The notes: a model not told the origin generated them from the letters alone. Counted from the first letter of the stretch, positions 1-6,246 are shown. The stretch is 6,438 nucleotides of DNA from JAYEHK01 sp034659475 (GCA_034659475.1 JAYEHK010000015.1:1-6438), one strand, 5' to 3'. Translations and numbers: made by a program.

Positions 1-1
1 G

Positions 2-70
2 CATGCTGCGTTTGAGGCGGCGGGGGCTGGAAACGGGAAGATGACCCGCTTGAGGGGGACACTCACCTGA
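2..70 (+). CDS. Possible 3' tail of a truncated gene
   Basis: Frame 2 is open from the left edge for 22 codons and ends in TGA at 68-70, the last residues reading RLRGTLT. The stretch is GC-rich and unlike the neighbouring AT-rich DNA. It is too short to identify, and the opposite strand is also open over the same bases, so it may be chance. It is listed only because a gene running in from the left cannot be excluded. Confidence 0.15.
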   Translation, partial: HAAFEAAGAGNGKMTRLRGTLT

Positions 71-278
71 AAGGGGAGAAACAGCATGGCCTCACAAGGT
101 CTAATACTTTACCGCGCCTGCCTTCGAACCTACCTTTTGTTGGATATTTTTGGCGATTTTCTTAATCCATTATATCAACTAAGACGTTAATTATTAAGGG
201 GGATTTGTAATCAGCGAAGAAATGGTGGGGTGGTTAGTTCATCCGTTCCCTTGCCACTAAGTAAAGATTAAGAAACTG

Positions 279-287
279 TGATACAAT
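279..287 (+). promoter_or_regulatory. Extended -10 promoter of the exported-protein gene
   Basis: TG at 279-280, one base, then TACAAT at 282-287 makes an extended -10 element. It lies 36 bases before the ATG at 324 and gives a leader of about 30 bases. No good -35 hexamer sits 16-18 bases upstream, which is tolerated by extended -10 promoters. Inferred from pattern only. Confidence 0.45.
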
Positions 288-323
288 CATGCAAGGATAA
301 TTTAGGAGTCGGAGGGTTGAACA

Positions 324-1241
324 ATGAAAAAAAATACAACACCTGTTTTAATTGCTGTTCTGATTGTTTTGCAGATTATATCCCTTGTACGTATAGGAAA
401 TTTACAGGATGACTTAAGAAACACAAAAAATAAGCTTTCAGATCAACTGTCCCATCAGTCAAATCAGATAAGTAATATCTATTCTAATATAGATTCAATG
501 CTTGATCGTCAGGCAAGCATTATTGACAGCTATGACTATTCGTTTGGCACCCCCGATAATGATAAGCTTACTGTTCCGGTGACCTTTACCATTACGCCGA
601 AGGAAACGAAAGAGGATACCGCTGTCACACTTTTTATATCAGGTGACAGTATTGCTATGGAGAAAAAGGGTACAAGCTTTACCGGTACGCTTCCGGCAGG
701 CATTTTTGATAATTTGGAGGCCAAGGTAATATTAGCAGACGGAGGGATTCAGAAGACGGAGACTCTGGAAGTGCGTGGAACCCTGCGGGACAGAGTACTG
801 CCGACAATTCAGGTGAGATTTGAGGGTGGAAGCTCAGACGGTTATCAGAAGAACCAGAGGAAATTGTCAGGTATATTTCATAGGACCGGCAACTTGAGTT
901 TGGATATAAAGCCAGCTGTAAACAACAATAAGATAGAAGGTGCACGTCTGGTTGTCGAGGTAGACGGCAAAATTGTTTCTGAAAAAAGAGTTGATCAGAT
1001 AGGCGAAAATTGGACTGAAATTGACGAGGAAACAACGCTTTCGGCAGGTCAAAAATATACGATGGCAGTATTGGCCACCGATAGCATTGGGCTTGTTCAT
1101 AAGACCATTATGGATCAATGGGAGCTTGATGAGAATGCCGAGCCCATACACGGAGATGAATGGATGTGGATGGACGAGGTCATAATTACTGATAAAGAGG
1201 GTACGGTTCTCTATGAACCGCACTACGAAGAGGTAAACTAA
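324..1241 (+). CDS. Membrane-anchored extracytoplasmic protein of unknown function
   Basis: I do not recognise a named family for this 305-residue protein. Visible parts are a short basic N-terminus (MKK), one hydrophobic segment at about residues 8-24, then a polar Gln/Asn/Ser-rich helical stretch at about 26-68 with heptad-like spacing that suggests a short coiled coil. The remaining 235 residues or so alternate short beta-prone segments with turns, like one or two beta-sandwich domains. There is no lipobox, LPXTG signal or catalytic motif, and the protein contains no cysteine. The likely topology is a single N-terminal anchor (or uncleaved signal) with the body outside the membrane. The start is well supported: GGAGG at 311-315 lies 8 bases before the ATG. 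The gene has its own promoter and terminator, so it is probably monocistronic and not tied to the downstream regulator. A stalk or sensor role at the cell surface would be speculation. Confidence 0.8.
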   Translation: MKKNTTPVLIAVLIVLQIISLVRIGNLQDDLRNTKNKLSDQLSHQSNQISNIYSNIDSMLDRQASIIDSYDYSFGTPDNDKLTVPVTFTITPKETKEDTAVTLFISGDSIAMEKKGTSFTGTLPAGIFDNLEAKVILADGGIQKTETLEVRGTLRDRVLPTIQVRFEGGSSDGYQKNQRKLSGIFHRTGNLSLDIKPAVNNNKIEGARLVVEVDGKIVSEKRVDQIGENWTEIDEETTLSAGQKYTMAVLATDSIGLVHKTIMDQWELDENAEPIHGDEWMWMDEVIITDKEGTVLYEPHYEEVN

Positions 1242-1250
1242 AGACAAAAG

Positions 1251-1283
1251 ACAGGGGGGAGGTTATATGTCTCCCTGTTTTTT
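1251..1283 (+). terminator. Rho-independent terminator after the exported-protein gene
   Basis: Bases 1251-1259 pair with 1270-1278 to give a 9-bp stem (seven Watson-Crick pairs and two G-U wobbles, ending in ACAGGG/CCCTGT), followed by six T at 1278-1283. It begins 9 bases after the stop codon at 1241. The stem is built from a sequence that resembles the GGGGACGGTT repeat found elsewhere in the window (see findings). Confidence 0.75.
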
Positions 1284-1296
1284 CTTGGGCAGCTTC

Positions 1297-1353
1297 TTGT
1301 GCTTATGTTATATAAATATTGTGTTATCATGTTTATAAAAGATGAGTTATAGA
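1297..1353 (+). promoter_or_regulatory. AT-rich promoter region of the TIM-barrel/AraC regulator
   Basis: The AT-rich stretch upstream of the regulator must carry its promoter, because a terminator closes the preceding gene. The best pair I can see is TTATCA at 1324-1329 and TATAGA at 1348-1353 with an 18-base spacer, each matching the consensus at four of six positions. That is weak and suits a promoter needing an activator. TTGTGTTAT at 1319-1327 partly resembles, in inverted orientation, the ATAAACAC...CAAAATGA repeats after the regulator gene, so autoregulation is possible. Confidence 0.3.
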
Positions 1354-1376
1354 TTAGCTGTTGGGGGTGAGCAGCC

Positions 1377-2573
1377 ATGAACAGAGAACAAATCGTTAAG
1401 AATTTAAAGGCCAAAATCAAAGTGAGCGGACACATCATAGGCACTGTAGCTGGATCAGGAATGACCGCAAGGTTTACATCCCTGGGCGGGGCTGATCTAT
1501 TCCTGGCCTTAAGTGCAGGCAAATTCAGATTAATGGGACGCGGCTCATATATGAGTTACTTCTGTTATTGTAACAGCAATGACATGGTCATGAATTTCGG
1601 AACACAGGAATTGCTGCCTTTGCTGGATGATAAGCCGATATTTTTTGGCTTGAATGCCAGTGATCCTACCATCAGTCTATATGACTACATTAGAAAAATA
1701 AAAGAAAGCGGATTTGCGGGCATCGTTAATTTTCCAACCATTTGTCTGATTGATGGTCAGTTTGGTGAGGCACTGGAGGAAGAAGGAAACACCTATGATG
1801 CAGAGGTTGAAGCGATAAGGTTTGCGCATTATCTTGATATGCTGACCATTGCATTTGTGACGACCGAAGAAGAAGCGGGCAAGATGGTTGATGCCGGTGC
1901 CGATATTATTTGTGCTCACCTGGGGCTTACCAAAGGGGGCTATACAGGCGCCAAAAAGTACCTGTCGCTGGAAGCGGCCTGTAATTTATCAAGCCGCATT
2001 TTTAAATTATGTGAGGATAAACGTCCGGATATTATTAAAATGGTTTATGGCGGTCCCCTGGTCACACCTGAAGATGTGCGGTATGTTTTCAGCAAAACAA
2101 GCTGCGAGGGATATATCGGCGGCTCAACCTTTGACAGAATACCGATTGAACAGGTGCTTTTGGATACGACTGCATCTTTTAAGAGCTATGGAACGCAGGA
2201 TACAGACCTCATCGGCAAATTATTTAACGGAAGCCTGGACCGCAAGGATCAGGTCAAATTTGCACAGTCCTACATCGAAGAACATTATATGCTCCCTGAT
2301 CTATATCTTGCGGATATTGCTCTGTTTTTAGGGGTTTCGGGCTCATATTTAAGTACGAAGTTCAAACGGGAAACAGGAGTGAGTTTTACAGAGTATCTGG
2401 TTCGATTTCGGATGAATAAAGCCAGGGAACTGTTGCGGGGCCCTTATTCAACGCTGCGTGAGGTTGCGGAAAGAGTTGGGTATACAGATTATGTGCAGTT
2501 TTCCAAAATGTTTAAAAAGTATGTAGGAGTAACGCCTTCGGATTTTGCGAAAGATAATATAAACACAAAATGA
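1377..2573 (+). CDS. PEP hydrolase-like TIM barrel fused to an AraC-type DNA-binding domain; probable transcriptional regulator
   Basis: A 398-residue two-domain protein. Residues 1 to about 265 match the phosphoenolpyruvate hydrolase-like TIM-barrel family (Pfam PEP_hydrolase, earlier called TIM-barrel signal transduction). The landmarks are GTVAGSGMTA at 22-31, GGAD at 37-40, SAGKFRLMGRGS at 46-57, GIVNFPTICLIDG at 115-127, a Glu-rich stretch at 131-136, AHLGL at 180-184 and YGGP at 224-227. Residues about 293-393 form an AraC/XylS DNA-binding domain with two helix-turn-helix units, LADIALFLGVSGSYLSTKFK at 311-330 and TLREVAERVGYTDYVQFSKM at 359-378, ending in the usual VTPSDF. The barrel is a paralogue of the stand-alone protein at 3952-4782 but differs at several shared motifs, so it probably binds a ligand rather than turning it over. 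A GGGGGTGA ribosome site at 1363-1370 supports the ATG at 1377. Position and domain content suggest it controls the following operon, probably as an activator. That is inference. Confidence 0.9.
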   Translation: MNREQIVKNLKAKIKVSGHIIGTVAGSGMTARFTSLGGADLFLALSAGKFRLMGRGSYMSYFCYCNSNDMVMNFGTQELLPLLDDKPIFFGLNASDPTISLYDYIRKIKESGFAGIVNFPTICLIDGQFGEALEEEGNTYDAEVEAIRFAHYLDMLTIAFVTTEEEAGKMVDAGADIICAHLGLTKGGYTGAKKYLSLEAACNLSSRIFKLCEDKRPDIIKMVYGGPLVTPEDVRYVFSKTSCEGYIGGSTFDRIPIEQVLLDTTASFKSYGTQDTDLIGKLFNGSLDRKDQVKFAQSYIEEHYMLPDLYLADIALFLGVSGSYLSTKFKRETGVSFTEYLVRFRMNKARELLRGPYSTLREVAERVGYTDYVQFSKMFKKYVGVTPSDFAKDNINTK

Positions 2574-2619
2574 TTCGGAAATAATGCCTGTGATTAATAA
2601 CATAAACACCACAAAATGA
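2559..2619 (+). promoter_or_regulatory. Direct repeats, candidate regulator-binding sites
   Basis: ATAAACACAAAATGA at 2559-2573 recurs as ATAAACACCACAAAATGA at 2602-2619, identical except for a 3-base insertion. Start-to-start spacing is 43 bases, about four helical turns. The first copy overlaps the last codons and stop of the regulator gene. AraC-family proteins often bind pairs of direct repeats upstream of the promoter they activate, and these lie just upstream of the operon. The operator function is inferred. Part of the likeness could come from AT-rich composition. Confidence 0.35.
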
Positions 2620-2636
2620 AAGATAACAACATTTAC

Positions 2637-2665
2637 TTGAAATATGTGAAACAGTAGAATGAAAT
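2637..2665 (+). promoter_or_regulatory. Candidate promoter of the Tm-1-like operon
   Basis: TTGAAA at 2637-2642 (five of six consensus bases) is followed after 17 bases by TGAAAT at 2660-2665 (four of six). Transcription would start near 2672, inside the hairpin at 2649-2701, so a transcript from here would lack the 5' arm of that terminator. The poor -10 suits a promoter that depends on an activator. There is no room for a promoter between the hairpin and the start codon at 2731. Confidence 0.35.
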
Positions 2666-2701
2666 TAGGGTGATTCGTCACAAATCGTTCTGCTGTTTTT
2701 T
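2649..2701 (+). terminator. Strong terminator-like hairpin between regulator and operon
   Basis: Bases 2649-2662 pair with 2685-2698 to form a 14-bp stem with two G-U wobbles. It is followed by TTTTTT ending at 2701, then A and TTTT. The enclosed sequence holds a second perfect small hairpin, GTGA-TTCG-TCAC at 2670-2681, with a stable UUCG tetraloop. It fits a Rho-independent terminator for the regulator gene. Because it ends only 15 bases before the next ribosome binding site, it could also work as an attenuator for any transcript that starts upstream of it. Confidence 0.8.
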
Positions 2702-2730
2702 ATTTTCAAAAACAAGAAAGAGGTGTGTGC

Positions 2731-3948
2731 ATGAAGACTATTGCTATTGCAGGAACATTTGATACCAAGGGTGCTGAATACCAGTATGTCAAAAATCTGG
2801 TCGAAAGCATGGGCTGTAAAACCTTTACGATTAACACAGGGGTATTCGCACCGTACTTTACACCGGATGTGTCCAATGAGGAGGTAGCTAAGGCTGTCGG
2901 GTTTTCAATCAAAGAAATAGCGGATAGACAGGACCGTGCATTTGCTACGGAAACCCTTTCCAAAGGAATGGTCAAACTTGTCCCGGAACTTTACGCAAAA
3001 GGTTTGTTTGATGGCATACTGTCGTTCGGTGGAACAGGAGGAACTTCTCTGGTAACACCTGCAATGCAGGCACTTCCGATTGGTGTGCCCAAGGTAATGG
3101 TGTCTACCGTTGCTTCTGGTGACACTTCACCCTATGTCGGAACCAGTGATATTGTTATGATGCCGTCTATCGTTGATGTTGCTGGGTTGAATTCAATTTC
3201 GACAATGATTTTCAGAAATGCGGCCATGGCAGTCGTTGGCATGGTTAAAATGAAAGACGAATTGCCGGTAGAAAACATGGAAAAGAAACCCCTTGTTGCA
3301 GCCACCATGTTCGGTGTTACCACTCCGTGTGTAACATTTGCGCAGGAATATCTGGAAGCTAGAGGCTATGAAGTACTGGTTTTCCATGCGACCGGAACCG
3401 GTGGAAAAACAATGGAGTCCCTGATAGAGAATGGCTTTATTTCTGGGGTGCTGGATCTGACGACTACTGAATGGTGCGATGAATTGTTTGGTGGAGTTTT
3501 AAATGCCGGTCCTTATCGCTGTGAAGCAGCAGCCAAAAAAGGCATTCCAACCGTCATGTCTGTGGGTGCACTGGACATGGTTAACTTTGGGCCTTTTGAT
3601 ACAGTTCCTGCGCAGTATGCAGGCCGAAATCTATATAAACACAATCCAACGGTTACGCTGATGCGTACAACCGTTGAAGAAAATGAAGCATTGGGTAAAA
3701 AGCTGGCGCACAAACTCAACATGTCAATCGGCAAAGCCTCACTCTTCCTACCGCTTAAGGGTGTTTCCATGATTGACACGGAAGGCCAGCCTTTTTATGG
3801 TCCTGAAGAAGATAAGAAACTGTTCGACGTACTTCGGGCAAATTTGAATCCTAAGATTGTTGAAGTCGTAGAAATGGACAATTTAATTAATGACCAGGTC
3901 TTTGCAGAAGCTGCTGCACAGAAGCTGATCGACTTTATGGAGGGATAG
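2731..3948 (+). CDS. Tm-1-like ATP-binding protein (UPF0261 family)
   Basis: A 405-residue protein of about the usual length for UPF0261, the family that also forms the N-terminal part of the tomato antiviral protein Tm-1. That plant domain binds ATP. The chemical role of the bacterial proteins is not established as far as I know. Landmarks are GTFDTKG at 8-14, a Gly-rich FGGTGGTS at 99-106, ALPIGVPKVMVSTVASGDTS at 114-133 with PYVGTSDI following, VDVAGLN at 148-154, FHATGTGGKTME at 218-229 and DLTTTEWCDELFGGVLNAGP at 242-261. The N-terminal half looks like a Rossmann-type fold and the protein appears cytoplasmic, with no signal peptide. A GTG two codons upstream at 2725 is in frame, but the ATG at 2731 is preferred because the GAAAGAGG ribosome site at 2716-2723 lies 7 bases before it and only 1 base before the GTG. 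The next gene starts 3 bases after this stop, so the two are almost certainly co-transcribed and likely work together. Confidence 0.93.
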   Translation: MKTIAIAGTFDTKGAEYQYVKNLVESMGCKTFTINTGVFAPYFTPDVSNEEVAKAVGFSIKEIADRQDRAFATETLSKGMVKLVPELYAKGLFDGILSFGGTGGTSLVTPAMQALPIGVPKVMVSTVASGDTSPYVGTSDIVMMPSIVDVAGLNSISTMIFRNAAMAVVGMVKMKDELPVENMEKKPLVAATMFGVTTPCVTFAQEYLEARGYEVLVFHATGTGGKTMESLIENGFISGVLDLTTTEWCDELFGGVLNAGPYRCEAAAKKGIPTVMSVGALDMVNFGPFDTVPAQYAGRNLYKHNPTVTLMRTTVEENEALGKKLAHKLNMSIGKASLFLPLKGVSMIDTEGQPFYGPEEDKKLFDVLRANLNPKIVEVVEMDNLINDQVFAEAAAQKLIDFMEG

Positions 3949-3951
3949 AGT

Positions 3952-4782
3952 ATGAATAAAATGACCAGAGAAGAAATCCTCGCAAAATTCAGAGATGAGC
4001 GTAAGAACGGCAAGATACTCCTGGGTGTCGGTGCTGGTACTGGAATCACGGCCAAAAGCAGTGAAGCAGGTGGAGCCGATATGCTCATTATCTATAATTC
4101 CGGCAGATTCAGAATGGCAGGCCGCGGATCTCTGTCCGGATTGCTTTCCTATGGTGATGCTAACCAGATCGTTGTAGAAATGGGCGCCGAAGTGCTTCCG
4201 GTCGTAAAAAACACTCCTGTTCTGGCGGGTGTATGCGGAACTGATCCTTTCAGAATTATGGAGATCTATTTGAAACAACTAAAAGACATGGGCTTTAATG
4301 GTGTTCAGAACTTCCCGACAGTGGGCCTGATTGACGGCGTTTTCCGTCAGAATCTTGAAGAAACAGGCATGGGCTACGGTCTGGAAGTGGATATGGTCCG
4401 TGCAGCACATGAACTGGATATGCTGACCTGTCCGTACGTTTTCGATCCGGAGCAGGCAAAAGCAATGGCCGAAGCAGGTGCTGACGTGCTGGTTGCCCAT
4501 ATGGGTCTGACCACAAAGGGAACCATTGGTGCAAAGACAGCTTTAACACTCGATGACTGCGTAGAAAAAATAAAAGATATTATCAAAGCCGGCAAGGCAG
4601 TAAATCCTGATGTTATGGTTATCTGCCATGGCGGACCAATTGCTGAACCAGATGATGCAGAGTACGTAATCAGCAAGGTCGAAGAAATTGATGGGTTCTT
4701 TGGCGCATCCAGCATTGAACGTTTTGCTGCTGAAAGAGGCATCAAAGCACAGACGGAAGCTTTCAAGGATATCAAAAGATAG
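3952..4782 (+). CDS. Phosphoenolpyruvate hydrolase-like TIM-barrel protein
   Basis: A 276-residue single-domain protein of the PEP_hydrolase TIM-barrel family, which structural annotators have linked to phosphonopyruvate hydrolase/PEP mutase-type folds. It matches the C-terminal part of tomato Tm-1. Well-kept motifs are GVGAGTGITAK at 25-35, GGAD at 40-43, YNSGRFRMAGRGSLSGLLSY at 48-67 followed by GDAN, GVCGTDPFR at 93-101, GVQNFPTVGLIDG at 117-129, EETGMGYGLEVDM at 136-148, AHMGLTTKG at 182-190, CHGGP at 225-229 and GASSIER at 251-257. The substrate is not proven for this family, so the PEP or phosphonopyruvate names should be treated as labels. It is probably a cytoplasmic enzyme acting with the UPF0261 partner. 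GGAGGG at 3939-3944, inside the end of the upstream gene, lies 7 bases before the ATG. It is a paralogue of the barrel in the upstream regulator. Confidence 0.92.
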   Translation: MNKMTREEILAKFRDERKNGKILLGVGAGTGITAKSSEAGGADMLIIYNSGRFRMAGRGSLSGLLSYGDANQIVVEMGAEVLPVVKNTPVLAGVCGTDPFRIMEIYLKQLKDMGFNGVQNFPTVGLIDGVFRQNLEETGMGYGLEVDMVRAAHELDMLTCPYVFDPEQAKAMAEAGADVLVAHMGLTTKGTIGAKTALTLDDCVEKIKDIIKAGKAVNPDVMVICHGGPIAEPDDAEYVISKVEEIDGFFGASSIERFAAERGIKAQTEAFKDIKR

Positions 4783-4783
4783 G

Positions 4784-4897
4784 AAGACAGGGGGACGGTT
4801 CATCTGTCCTGGAAATTATTGGCATAATGCCACCTCGAACAAATCATACATCTTTCATACAATAATTTCCAGGACAAATGAACCGTCCCCTTGTCTT
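4784..4897. repeat. 38-bp near-perfect inverted repeat, MITE/REP-like, probably a bidirectional terminator
   Basis: Bases 4784-4821 and 4860-4897 are inverted copies matching at 36 of 38 positions. One of the two differences still allows a G-U pair on the plus-strand RNA. The loop is 38 bases. Each arm contains GGGGACGGTTCATCTGTCC or its one-base variant. The element starts 2 bases after the TIM-barrel stop codon and ends 20 bases before the stop of the convergent aminomutase gene. A T-rich tail (4898-4911) follows on the plus strand, so it should end the operon transcript and may also hinder read-through from the other side. No transposase is present. The form suggests a non-autonomous palindromic repeat. 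Confidence 0.85.
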
Positions 4898-4917
4898 TTC
4901 CTTGTCTTTTTGAAAAT

Positions 4918-6231
4918 CTATGCATTGTCTCGTCTCTCAATTCTATCAGTATTTTCCGGCACCAGTGAAATGGTTTCATTCAATTCGGAAAGCAACCCTT
5001 CGATCCCGATGGCCTGGTACTCATCTGCACCTTCAAGCATGGATAATGAATGGCTGTCATTCATGTTTATATTACCGAAGAAATTCTCATATGTTTCAGG
5101 TTCCTGGTAGGTCGTAATGACGCCTTCGAAATTCCTTAAAACGACCTTATCATGGGACCATGATATGAGGTACTGCGGCATTAGACGGATTTTTCCACCC
5201 CCGCCAGGGGCATCGATCACATATGACGGCACTGCAAATCCGCTGGTGTGTCCGATCAGGCTTTCAATAATCTCAATCCCTCTTCCTACCGGTGTTCTGA
5301 AGTGTTTGAGACCTTCCGACAAATCGCACTGATATAGATAATAGGGTCTTATCCGATTTTTAACCAGCATATGGACAAGTTTTTTTATGATGATGGGATG
5401 GTCGTTAATCCCTGCGAGCAAAACAGATTGGTTGCCCAGAGGGATGCCTGCATCGGCCAGTTTTCTTATCGCTTCCTTAGAGGATCTGGTTATTTCCCGG
5501 GGATGATTGAAATGAGTATTAACCCATAGCGGATGATGCTTCTTCAGGACACCAACCAGATCATCTGTGATCCGGTAGGGCAGCACAACCGGGGTCCGGG
5601 TTCCGATCCTGACAACTTCAACATGGGGGATTTTATTTACTTCTGTAAGGATCCAGTCAATATTCTCATCCGATAATAAAAACGGATCACCACCTGACAG
5701 GAGGACATCCCGTATAACCGGTGTATTTCTGATATATTCAATTCCCTTAGCTATTTCTTCCTTACTGGGGATCGAATCCACATCGCCGACTTTTCTTTTT
5801 CGCGTACAATGTCTGCAGTACATAGAGCATACGCCGCAAACCTGAAACAGGACTCTGTCAGGATAGCGGTGGGTGATGCCGGGAACAGGGCTGTCTTTAT
5901 CTTCATCCAGCGGATCGCGCATCTCGGAGTGACCGACCTGAAGCTCGGATATAGAAGGAAAGGCTTGCTTGTATATGGGATCGTTTTTATAGTGCTCGGT
6001 ATCAATTAGAGACAAATAATAGGGCGTAATGGACAGCGGAAACTTATCAACCGTTTCATTAAGTTGTTTTCTTTCTTCTGGATCAAACTTAATACCAAGG
6101 AGTTTTTCAAATGTATCAATGTTTCTTACCGAATGCTTTAATTGCCACTTCCAGTCCTTCCAATTTGAAACCTTAGCATCTGAACTGATTTTTTCGGCAA
6201 TTTCTTGCTGATCCTGATCGTAAATTGTCAT
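4918..6231 (-). CDS. kamA: Lysine 2,3-aminomutase (KamA/AblA-type radical SAM, PLP-dependent)
   Basis: This enzyme family interconverts L-lysine and L-beta-lysine using S-adenosylmethionine, a 4Fe-4S cluster and pyridoxal phosphate. In this 437-residue reading the cluster motif CSMYCRHC is at 135-142. R144 matches the carboxylate-binding Arg of the clostridial enzyme. The two acidic residues known to hold the lysine side-chain amine are kept, D303 in YQCDLS and D340 in VIDAPGGGGK, and the PLP lysine is K347. Glutamate 2,3-aminomutases replace both acidic residues, so lysine is the likely substrate. The C-terminus lacks the zinc-binding cysteines of the Clostridium subterminale enzyme and ends PENTDRIERRDNA, much like the Bacillus YodO/KamA ending. 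The ATG at 6231 is preferred over one 18 bases upstream because GGTGGAG lies 8 bases before it. No beta-lysine acetyltransferase (ablB) or lysine-fermentation gene follows, and the gene appears monocistronic. Confidence 0.93.
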   Translation of the reverse strand: MTIYDQDQQEIAEKISSDAKVSNWKDWKWQLKHSVRNIDTFEKLLGIKFDPEERKQLNETVDKFPLSITPYYLSLIDTEHYKNDPIYKQAFPSISELQVGHSEMRDPLDEDKDSPVPGITHRYPDRVLFQVCGVCSMYCRHCTRKRKVGDVDSIPSKEEIAKGIEYIRNTPVIRDVLLSGGDPFLLSDENIDWILTEVNKIPHVEVVRIGTRTPVVLPYRITDDLVGVLKKHHPLWVNTHFNHPREITRSSKEAIRKLADAGIPLGNQSVLLAGINDHPIIIKKLVHMLVKNRIRPYYLYQCDLSEGLKHFRTPVGRGIEIIESLIGHTSGFAVPSYVIDAPGGGGKIRLMPQYLISWSHDKVVLRNFEGVITTYQEPETYENFFGNINMNDSHSLSMLEGADEYQAIGIEGLLSELNETISLVPENTDRIERRDNA

Positions 6232-6239
6232 AACAATAT

Positions 6240-6246
6240 CTCCACC
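6240..6246 (-). promoter_or_regulatory. Ribosome binding site deciding the kamA start
   Basis: GGTGGAG on the minus strand lies 8 bases before the ATG at 6231. The in-frame ATG at 6249 lies upstream of this site, has no Shine-Dalgarno of its own and falls almost at the predicted transcription start. Translation from 6231 is therefore more likely. Confidence 0.7.

Larger units (their letters stand above)
1..323. other. Left intergenic region, no confident gene
   Basis: No convincing complete gene lies here. The first 125 bases or so are clearly more GC-rich than what follows and contain short complementary GC blocks, for example GCGGG near 18 with CCCGC near 46. This suggests the tail of a gene or element that begins outside the window. 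From about 126 the sequence becomes AT-rich and looks like ordinary intergenic DNA leading to the promoter and ribosome binding site of the first gene. I looked for tRNA, rRNA and riboswitch signatures and saw none. Confidence 0.5.

Noticed and set aside
1..86. Minus-strand open frame starting at ATG 86 and running off the left edge
   Set aside because: No ribosome site was noted, the peptide is a low-complexity Pro/Ala-rich string, and GC-rich DNA commonly leaves such frames open.
110..150. tRNA-like GGTTCGAA on the minus strand
   Set aside because: No acceptor, D or anticodon arms can be drawn around it and the T-stem does not pair.
222..249. GGGGTGGTTAGTTCATCCGTTCC as a fourth, decayed copy of the GGGGACGGTT repeat
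   Set aside because: It aligns only with several gaps and mismatches and forms no good hairpin, so chance resemblance is as likely.
1888..2331. 147-codon plus-strand open frame inside the TIM-barrel/AraC gene
   Set aside because: It lies wholly within a well-supported gene in another frame and encodes nothing recognisable, so it is a shadow frame.
2725..2730. GTG start for the Tm-1-like protein, two codons before the ATG
   Set aside because: The ribosome site ends one base before this GTG, while it is ideally placed for the ATG at 2731, and family members begin close to MKTIAIAGTFDTKG.
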